Under the pieces are notes generated by a model. It was not told where the DNA came from. It was given only the letters and a program-made list of their open reading frames with translations, and searched no databases. DNA of 11,123 nucleotides from Victivallales bacterium (GTDB lineage: Bacteria > Verrucomicrobiota > Lentisphaeria > Victivallales > JAADHT01). The stretch spans positions 1 through 11,123 of the forward strand of contig JAFGFR010000012.1 of assembly GCA_016930955.1 (NCBI GenBank), written 5' to 3'. The stretch's first letter is position 1. Each line of letters opens with the position of its first letter. Made by a program: the position numbers and the translations under genes. Positions 6,451 through 11,123 of the stretch are shown one piece after another.

Positions 6451-7470
6451 TCAGCGTCTCCATTTTGTATATCCGGACGCAGCAAGAAGAGTCTCCTGCA
6501 CCAGATAGTCGTGTTCATAGCCGTATGTGTTTTCCATTTTGCCATTGATTATATTCGCAAGTTCAAACAGCTGATCTGCATAGCGGTCGCGCCTGATACC
6601 GAAATCGACGGTGTGTGTTCCGGCTGCGTATTCGGCGTTTCCCTGGAGGAGCGAAAGTCGCATCTTCAGCGGCTTCCCGTCGAAGCGCTCCATCGGACAG
6701 AGCTCTATCGTACCCTTGGTCCCGCAGATTTTCAGGCGGCGGTTGCTCAGCCCTTCGACCTCGAGACTGCACGCCCGCAATGTCACGGTGGCGTGCGGGT
6801 ACTCAAAGATCGCCATGCAGTTGTTCTTTATCGTGTCGGGAAATCCGGGAGTTGATTTCAGGAATGGCGTAATCCCCTCCGGACGCCCGAGCATCGGAAT
6901 GATGAAGTCGATGAGATGGCATCCCAGGTTGAACATGATGCCGCCCTTGAACTCGCCCAGATATGTTTGGTAGTCATCGCCGCCGTAGTTGTGGCTCATG
7001 CCCGCTTGGATCTCGAATATTTCGCCCAGCCAGCCTTCCCTTATAATCCTCTGCGAAAACTGAATCGCCGGATTGTTGCGGAACATGTACCCCATCTGGA
7101 AGGGAAGTCTGCGATCTTCGCAGCCTTTGCGCAGGTGTCCGAACAATTTTAGGTCTTCGCCTCCGGGCTTGTCCATGTGCATCGCCAGTCCGCGTTCCAT
7201 GCAGCGGATGGCAGTGGGGACCAGGCCGGCGTTCGGGGTCTCAACCGCAGCCGCCTGAAGACCGGGAACTTTGAACAGCTCCTCCTCCGTCATCCATTTC
7301 AATCCTTCATACGGCTTGAGGTCTCCGCCGGCGAACCTGGCGGATTTGGAGCCGCGGTCGTCGACAATGCCGACGATCTCAAACACGTCAGGCATGCCGC
7401 GCAGCGCACTGATTTTGCCGGCGGCATGCTCGTGGCAGACTCCGATCTGTCCGATTTTGATCTTCTTCAT
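6451..7470 (-). CDS. Gfo/Idh/MocA family oxidoreductase (third gene of the operon)
   Basis: This 339-residue NAD(P)-dependent dehydrogenase-type protein starts MKKIKIGQIGVCHEHAAGK. The dinucleotide loop is a variant (GQIGVCHEHA) rather than strict GxGxxG. The catalytic lysine motif appears as DKPGG (Asp100, Lys101, Pro102) instead of the common EKP. The C-terminal domain has NLGCHLIDFI with His185 and Asp188, the usual substrate-site pair, preceded by an extended segment rich in Tyr, Gly and Asp (NYGGDDYQTY). The start at 7470 is chosen because AAGGAA lies just upstream and the fold begins immediately; an upstream start at 7521 would add 17 basic residues and run into the preceding gene. The next gene begins 2 bases after its stop. 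Its sequence is clearly different from the other Gfo/Idh protein at 3533-4711, so this is not a recent duplication. Confidence 0.92.
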   Translation of the reverse strand: MKKIKIGQIGVCHEHAAGKISALRGMPDVFEIVGIVDDRGSKSARFAGGDLKPYEGLKWMTEEELFKVPGLQAAAVETPNAGLVPTAIRCMERGLAMHMDKPGGEDLKLFGHLRKGCEDRRLPFQMGYMFRNNPAIQFSQRIIREGWLGEIFEIQAGMSHNYGGDDYQTYLGEFKGGIMFNLGCHLIDFIIPMLGRPEGITPFLKSTPGFPDTIKNNCMAIFEYPHATVTLRACSLEVEGLSNRRLKICGTKGTIELCPMERFDGKPLKMRLSLLQGNAEYAAGTHTVDFGIRRDRYADQLFELANIINGKMENTYGYEHDYLVQETLLAASGYTKWRR

Positions 7471-7472
7471 AT

Positions 7473-7478
7473 TTCCTT
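7473..7478 (-). promoter_or_regulatory. Ribosome binding site AAGGAA fixing the Gfo/Idh start at 7470
   Basis: On the - strand AAGGAA is followed by AT and then ATG; the AAGG core is four bases from the start codon. No comparable site precedes the longer alternative start. Confidence 0.5.
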
Positions 7479-7517
7479 GTTTTCCAAATCCGCGTGAACA
7501 GCGGATTCTTGAGATGC

Positions 7518-8537
7518 TCAATTTCCCAGTCCCTTCAAATAATCATCCATATTTTTCCAGACTGTACTTGCGTCCGGCCAGACTGTATCTTTCGGCAGCG
7601 CGGATAATTCTTTTTCAAGACCGCGTCGGAGCGGCATGAAATCAGACTGCTTCAATCCCGTCACACGCAGAATCTTGGAATTATCGACTATCCGTTGAAA
7701 GAGCCTGTCGTAGGCAAGCTGATATCGAGCATGACAGGAAGCACCCAGAATCTTCAGATAATCCTCCGTGTCGGCAGCCACATACTGCAAGCCTATGATT
7801 TCACGGTAATACTCCGCAATTTCACCCCATGTATGGTGTTCGGCGGTAGCAAGTGTAAAGCATTCGCGATACGCCGGTGGATTTAACAGGAGACGGGAGA
7901 ACATCCTGGCCACGTCACCCGCCCAGCTCATTGTAGCCTGCACGGCAAGTGCTTCCCCGGGCAGCACGACCGCCAGTCCCTTCAACGTCCTGGCTACGAC
8001 GACCGGTGCCTCCAGCGTCACCAGCTGAAAACGGTATTTAGAATAGGTGATGGCCGGCCGGACAATCGTCCAATTGTCATATTTCGAATTCTGGAGGATG
8101 TCCTCCTGACGCGCCTTGTAAAGGGCATAGTCCTCGGTCGCAAGAAAGTCCTTGTCCTTTGACATATCCAGCAATCTGGAAGTATTTTCCGTTATCGGGA
8201 TCTCGTCCCCGGCATAGACGCGGTAAGACGAGAGGAATATGTAGTGATCGGTGTTTTGAAGCAGGATATCATATCTCTCCGTGAACTCTTCCGTTGAATA
8301 GAGCATAAAATCGACGATCACAGCAAATTTTTCCTTCAGGAGCTCTTTCAGATGCTCCTTGCATTTCGCATTCCCCTTGACATATGAAATCTGCGGATGC
8401 GCGGATACGGCCCCGTCAAGAGAGACCACACAAACTTCATATCCCATGGATGCGAGTTCCGGAACCAAATACACGCCCATCGCTCCGGTACCGCCAAGCA
8501 CCAATGCCTTACGACGGTTTTGTTTTTTGGTTTTCAT
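7518..8537 (-). CDS. NAD-dependent epimerase/dehydratase-like (extended or atypical SDR) protein
   Basis: The 339-residue protein has an N-terminal Rossmann fold with GGTGAMG (residues 15-21), a serine motif SSYRVYAG (103-110), a YxxxK pair Tyr137 and Lys141 (YALYK) and RPAITY (160-165). These are typical of extended or atypical SDRs such as nucleotide-sugar epimerases, dehydratases and reductases. The spacing resembles the atypical group, with MSWAGDVA near 203-210. It may epimerise or oxidise a sugar-like substrate; the nucleotide-sugar class is not proven. It starts MKTKKQNRRKALVLGG, with a weak AAGAAG ribosome binding site about 10 bases upstream, 56 bases after the first gene of the operon. 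A gap of 47 bases separates it from the next gene, with no terminator or promoter I can support. Confidence 0.87.
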   Translation of the reverse strand: MKTKKQNRRKALVLGGTGAMGVYLVPELASMGYEVCVVSLDGAVSAHPQISYVKGNAKCKEHLKELLKEKFAVIVDFMLYSTEEFTERYDILLQNTDHYIFLSSYRVYAGDEIPITENTSRLLDMSKDKDFLATEDYALYKARQEDILQNSKYDNWTIVRPAITYSKYRFQLVTLEAPVVVARTLKGLAVVLPGEALAVQATMSWAGDVARMFSRLLLNPPAYRECFTLATAEHHTWGEIAEYYREIIGLQYVAADTEDYLKILGASCHARYQLAYDRLFQRIVDNSKILRVTGLKQSDFMPLRRGLEKELSALPKDTVWPDASTVWKNMDDYLKGLGN

Positions 8538-8592
8538 CGTTTTATCTTCTTAGCTCCATTATTTTAATTGATTGTTTTTTCGCTTTCCTGCC

Positions 8593-9606
8593 TTATCTGA
8601 TTTTGCTCCAGTCGAAGACAATGCCCAGCGGTAGATTCTTTGTTTCGGCGAGACGCGTGTAAACATCATGTGCGGCTTCCGGGGAAACGATTTCCGAGAT
8701 CAGCGGACGGGGCTGCAGTTTTCCGGCGGCAACAAGCTTCAAAAACGTGCGATAGTCGTCATGCTCGGTCCAGCGGCCTGGTGCGGATTCCTGCTTTCCT
8801 CGGGTAAAAGTATGAGCTCCGATCAGGGTAACGCCACGCCTGTGCACATACTTGTAAAAATCGATCGGCACATCGGAAATCCGAGTACACCCCAGCAAGG
8901 AGATACGACCTTCCCAGGCAATATATTCCAACGCCTGCTGCAGGGCGATTGCCGAACCAGTCGCCTCGACGACCGCATTCGGCCCATTGCCGCAGGTCGC
9001 GGCTTTGACCTTTTCCACAAAATCTTCTTCATCGGGCGAAAACGCGGCAGAGGCGCCAAATTCCAATGCCAGTTTGCGACGGGCGGGATCAAAATCAGAT
9101 ACGACTACAGGAATAGCCCCCGATAAGTTCGCAATCTGCAAGGCGAATACACCGAGCATCCCCATTCCGGCTATCATCACCGACTCTCCCAGCTCGATTT
9201 TCAGTTTACGCACGCCCAGGAAGGAAAAAGATGCGATATTCGCAAAAGCCGCGTCAAGCATATCAATGGAGTCATCTTCGATTTTTAGAACGGTTTGCGC
9301 CTTCTTAATCGTGTGAGAACGGTGTCCGCCCCAGGTGATGATTACACGGTCACCTATTTTCAGGTTTGTAACGTCTTTCCCCGCCGAGATTACCCGCCCA
9401 GCACCGCAATAACCGGGAATAAACGGGAAACCGTTTACATCGGCAACAGTATTGGGTAAATTGATCAGATTAGCCCGTTCCGTTCCGGCGCTGACCACGC
9501 TGTAATCGCTTTCCAGCAATACCTCGTCGGCGACCGGCTCCGGAACTTCGCATTCCTTCAGCACGGCGTTGCCGCAGGATTCAAAAACCACATAATTCCC
9601 AGTCAT
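8593..9606 (-). CDS. Zinc-ligand-less MDR dehydrogenase, BchC-like (first gene of the operon)
   Basis: The 337-residue medium-chain dehydrogenase has an N-terminal GroES-like domain and a Rossmann domain with AGMGMLG (146-152). Asp171 at the end of the second strand suggests NAD(H). Two catalytic-zinc positions are altered: the usual Cys region reads SVVSAGTE (about 37-43), and the usual GHE reads GYCGAG (65-70). The four-Cys structural zinc lobe is also absent. The SAGTE form is known from BchC-like dehydrogenases and from MDR domains fused or linked to Gfo/Idh proteins, which fits the Gfo/Idh neighbours here. Substrate unknown. The start at 9606 has AAAGG with an 8-base spacer; a GTG at 9636 would add ten residues but overlaps the promoter -10 region. 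As the gene nearest the divergent promoter it likely leads the operon. Confidence 0.92.
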   Translation of the reverse strand: MTGNYVVFESCGNAVLKECEVPEPVADEVLLESDYSVVSAGTERANLINLPNTVADVNGFPFIPGYCGAGRVISAGKDVTNLKIGDRVIITWGGHRSHTIKKAQTVLKIEDDSIDMLDAAFANIASFSFLGVRKLKIELGESVMIAGMGMLGVFALQIANLSGAIPVVVSDFDPARRKLALEFGASAAFSPDEEDFVEKVKAATCGNGPNAVVEATGSAIALQQALEYIAWEGRISLLGCTRISDVPIDFYKYVHRRGVTLIGAHTFTRGKQESAPGRWTEHDDYRTFLKLVAAGKLQPRPLISEIVSPEAAHDVYTRLAETKNLPLGIVFDWSKIR

Positions 9607-9614
9607 AATATCAG

Positions 9615-9619
9615 CCTTT
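9615..9619 (-). promoter_or_regulatory. Ribosome binding site AAAGG for the first operon gene
   Basis: On the - strand AAAGG precedes the ATG at 9606 by 8 bases. This supports that start over the upstream GTG. Confidence 0.5.
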
Positions 9620-9636
9620 CTGTTGCAATCCCTCAC

Positions 9637-9652
9637 TTGACTATAACGTCAA
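9637..9652. promoter_or_regulatory. Candidate LacI-family operator (16-base inverted repeat over the -10 box)
   Basis: TTGACTATAACGTCAA has perfect 5-base arms TTGAC and GTCAA around six bases. It fully contains the -10 box (9640-9645) of the - strand promoter, so a bound repressor would block RNA polymerase. The divergent LacI-family gene makes it the obvious candidate regulator. It lacks the central CG usual in LacI operators. A second, shorter palindrome, TGCCGGCA at 9660-9667, has that CG and overlaps the -35 box. Confidence 0.45.
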
Positions 9653-9668
9653 TAATTTCTGCCGGCAA
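9640..9668 (-). promoter_or_regulatory. Sigma70-like promoter of the six-gene oxidoreductase operon
   Basis: On the - strand TTGCCG (9663-9668, 4 of 6 matches) is followed after exactly 17 bases by TATAGT (9640-9645, 5 of 6 matches). Transcription would begin near 9633, leaving a leader of about 26 bases before the ATG at 9606. The inverted repeat at 9637-9652 overlaps the -10 box. Confidence 0.6.
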
Positions 9669-9711
9669 CCTCCCGTCTGCACTATTATTGAAAAGATTGA
9701 TGGAAGGAATA

Positions 9712-9740
9712 TTGAATTTCAGCAAAAAACGCAATATGTT
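9712..9740 (+). promoter_or_regulatory. Possible promoter of the LacI-family gene
   Basis: TTGAAT (9712-9717) and TATGTT (9735-9740) are 17 bases apart, each with 4 of 6 consensus matches, inside an A+T-rich stretch. The inferred leader is about 25 bases. This is the best spaced pair on this strand, but it is weak. Confidence 0.35.
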
Positions 9741-9756
9741 GAAACAAAATCAAAAC

Positions 9757-9763
9757 AGAAGGA
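9757..9763 (+). promoter_or_regulatory. Ribosome binding site AGAAGGA fixing the LacI-family start
   Basis: AGAAGGA lies 8 bases before the ATG at 9772. The frame is open further upstream, but no comparable site precedes those codons and they read across the promoter region. Confidence 0.65.
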
Positions 9764-9771
9764 ATTTTTCA

Positions 9772-10725
9772 ATGAAGATCCAAGAAATTGCGAAATTAGC
9801 GGAAGTCTCCCCGGCCACAGTGTCACGGGTATTCAGCTATCACCCCAATATCAGGCCTGAGATTAGGGAACACGTTTTTGCTATCGCCAGAAAACACGGC
9901 TATCATCCTCGTCTTTCTTCCAAACAACGCAATGTAGTGATTATTCTTCCAGGAGAAGCTATCTATCCGATCCGCAATTGCCTGGAAATGGTAATGATGG
10001 CGTTGACCTTCGTCCTGCCGAAACGCGGTTTCCGTATCGAGGTGCTGCCCCAGGACAATATTGAACGCCTTAACAGTATCCAATTCTGCGGTGCAGTGGC
10101 AATCGGAGCAGAGCCTAATAATTTTCAAAAATGGACCGACCGTTTCTCTGCACCCTTGGTACTGGTCGACCGGGAAGCTCCGAAAAATTCACGGGACATT
10201 TATTCGGTTCGTTCGGATGAAGCACAAGGGATGGACCTTGCCATTTCCCATCTGCACGAACGCGGCTGTAAAAAAATCGGCACCATCATCTATGGCGGAA
10301 GCGGCAACGGTGACGTCCGTCGTCAGGCAGTTGCCAAGGCCCTGACTTCCCGGGGGTTGCCGAATCAGGAAAATCTGATCCAACTTTGCAATGATAATGA
10401 ATACGTCGAGACTATCGGCAAGATGCTCAAACTGGGAATCGATGCCTTGTTCTGTCCGGGGGGCAATGCCGGAATCGTTACAGCTTATGCTTTGTCCCTG
10501 TTTAACCAACGGATTCCGGACGATATCTCCCTGGTCACTTCTGAACACAAACTCTTTTCACATTACGCAACGCCACCCCAGACAACGATAACTCAGGACT
10601 ATATTGGACTCGCGGAATTAGCAGCAAATGTCATCGAATCTTTTCCGGATAAGAAAACACGGATTCCCCAGGCAACCATGCTCCCCTACAGCCTGATATC
10701 CCGGGACAGTGTGGTTTGTATCTGA
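9772..10725 (+). CDS. LacI-family transcriptional regulator
   Basis: The 317-residue protein has an N-terminal LacI helix-turn-helix and hinge region (IQEIAKLAEVSPATVSRVFS, residues 3-22, continuing to KHGYHP). A periplasmic-binding-protein-like effector domain follows: VVIILP (55-60), a Val-Asp strand (LVLVDRE, 130-135), ISHLHERGCKKIGTI (158-172), a GIDALFCPG strand (222-230) and QRIPDDISLV (246-255). The length is close to the family norm. LacI-type regulators with such an effector domain usually bind a sugar or sugar-like molecule, which releases the operator. It is divergent from the oxidoreductase operon, with 165 bases between start codons, and probably represses that operon and perhaps itself. 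The start is set by the AGAAGGA ribosome binding site and the position of the helix-turn-helix. The effector is unknown. The gene looks intact. Confidence 0.95.
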   Translation: MKIQEIAKLAEVSPATVSRVFSYHPNIRPEIREHVFAIARKHGYHPRLSSKQRNVVIILPGEAIYPIRNCLEMVMMALTFVLPKRGFRIEVLPQDNIERLNSIQFCGAVAIGAEPNNFQKWTDRFSAPLVLVDREAPKNSRDIYSVRSDEAQGMDLAISHLHERGCKKIGTIIYGGSGNGDVRRQAVAKALTSRGLPNQENLIQLCNDNEYVETIGKMLKLGIDALFCPGGNAGIVTAYALSLFNQRIPDDISLVTSEHKLFSHYATPPQTTITQDYIGLAELAANVIESFPDKKTRIPQATMLPYSLISRDSVVCI

Positions 10726-10756
10726 TTAATACACGAATCTCTTTGGGGTATCATGA

Positions 10757-10915
10757 ACAGCCTTTCTGAAAGAGGCGTTTTTTTGGGTCAATCGCGCCAA
10801 GGACAATATGACTTATGATGTCGTCCGTGAAATCAACGCATCCAAGGGAAGGGTAATAAGGGACGTGTCCATCCGGCAGACAGGTCAAAAAACATCTTCT
10901 GTCTGTTTCGGATAA
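10757..10915 (+). pseudogene. Remnant of an IS4-type transposase
   Basis: A short frame reads AFFWVNRAKDNMTYDVV, then about 17 residues on, SIRQTGQKTS, and ends at TAA (10913-10915). The pattern [F]FV.RAK.N..Y.VV, followed about 20 residues later by (I/V)R.TG.K, is the order seen around the central strands of many IS4-family DDE transposases. The frame is closed upstream by TGA at 10754-10756, and the rest of the gene, both catalytic ends and any terminal inverted repeats are missing, so it cannot be active. The call comes from remembered family pattern, not a search. It marks the right side of the LacI-operon block as a site of past insertion or rearrangement. Confidence 0.55.
10760..10784 (+). 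terminator. Intrinsic terminator downstream of the LacI-family gene
   Basis: GCCT and AGGC (10760-10763 and 10773-10776) form the base of a hairpin that can extend by two weaker pairs, followed after one G by seven T (10778-10784). It begins 34 bases after the LacI stop. The same bases encode AFLKEAFF in the transposase remnant, so the terminator may be a by-product of that fragment. Confidence 0.5.
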
Positions 10916-10950
10916 CGAGAGCGGCGACGATAGCGGTTGAGGATTCGAAT

Positions 10951-11123
10951 TTACTCGTAATACGGAGCCAGTTTCAAAACGCCGCGTGAACCGCGTTGGG
11001 AGCGCAGGCGCGGCAGACGCCGTGGCGCATGCCGTGCCTCCGCCTCAACCCTTTGGGCGGCAAGCTCTTTTGGCTCGAATGCCACGCCGGAGCGGTCGGG
11101 GCAGACCATACAGGTATGCCCGC
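10951..11123 (-). CDS. C-terminal fragment of an unrecognised protein with a CxxC motif
   Basis: Read on the - strand, the frame is open for 57 codons from the right edge to TAA (10951-10953). It begins GHTCMVCPDRSGVAFEP and ends GVLKLAPYYE, with a basic Arg- and Ala-rich helix-like stretch between. The CxxC followed by Pro-Asp could be half of a zinc ribbon or a redox pair, but the first part of the protein lies outside the window. I do not recognise the family. The frame stays open through a G+C-rich stretch, where chance open frames are common, so confidence is limited. Between its stop and the transposase remnant (10916-10950) I see nothing. Confidence 0.4.
   Translation of the reverse strand, partial: GHTCMVCPDRSGVAFEPKELAAQRVEAEARHAPRRLPRLRSQRGSRGVLKLAPYYE

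Noticed and set aside
9637..9771. N-terminal extension of the LacI protein by 45 codons.
   Set aside because: It would translate through the promoter and operator region; the helix-turn-helix begins right after the ATG at 9772, which has a strong ribosome binding site.

Overview
The window is bacterial chromosomal DNA of moderate, roughly balanced G+C. It holds ten complete protein genes, two edge-truncated reading frames and one decayed transposase remnant. The taxon cannot be proven from sequence alone. The abundance of Gfo/Idh/MocA-type oxidoreductases, the unusual glycine-rich N-terminus of one of them (VGIVMDSSRMMLGLHGLH), the small-molecule catabolic style of the cluster and an exported superoxide dismutase suggest an environmental or gut member of the PVC group (Lentisphaerota/Verrucomicrobiota/Planctomycetota-like). 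This is inference, not a demonstrated assignment.

Left part (1-2417, + strand): the C-terminal end of an unrecognised gene, a candidate intrinsic terminator, then a tight two-gene unit. That unit is an AMMECR1-domain protein followed 12 bases later by a sodium:neurotransmitter-symporter-family transporter. Next, on the - strand, is an Fe/Mn superoxide dismutase with a Sec signal peptide and its own promoter (2611-3402).

Centre and right (3533-9606, - strand): six consecutive dehydrogenase/reductase-fold genes, probably one operon. In transcription order they are a zinc-ligand-less medium-chain dehydrogenase (MDR), an NAD-dependent epimerase-like protein, a Gfo/Idh/MocA oxidoreductase, a PIG3-type quinone oxidoreductase-like MDR, a classical SDR and a second Gfo/Idh/MocA oxidoreductase. 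Gaps are small (56, 47, 2, -4 and 28 bases). Divergent from them is a LacI-family regulator (9772-10725). The 165-base divergent region has a good - strand promoter (TTGCCG, 17 bases, TATAGT) whose -10 box lies inside a 16-base inverted repeat, a natural candidate operator. The simplest reading is a ligand-inducible route that repeatedly oxidises, reduces or epimerises a sugar, cyclitol or polyol-like compound. No transporter, hydrolase, kinase or aldolase is in the operon, so the substrate is unknown.

Right edge (10726-11123): a fragment resembling an IS4-type transposase, part of which forms a likely terminator for the LacI gene, and the last 57 codons of a - strand gene with a CxxC motif.

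The most interesting item is the six-oxidoreductase operon with its divergent LacI regulator. Each family is known, but I do not recognise this exact combination as a described pathway.
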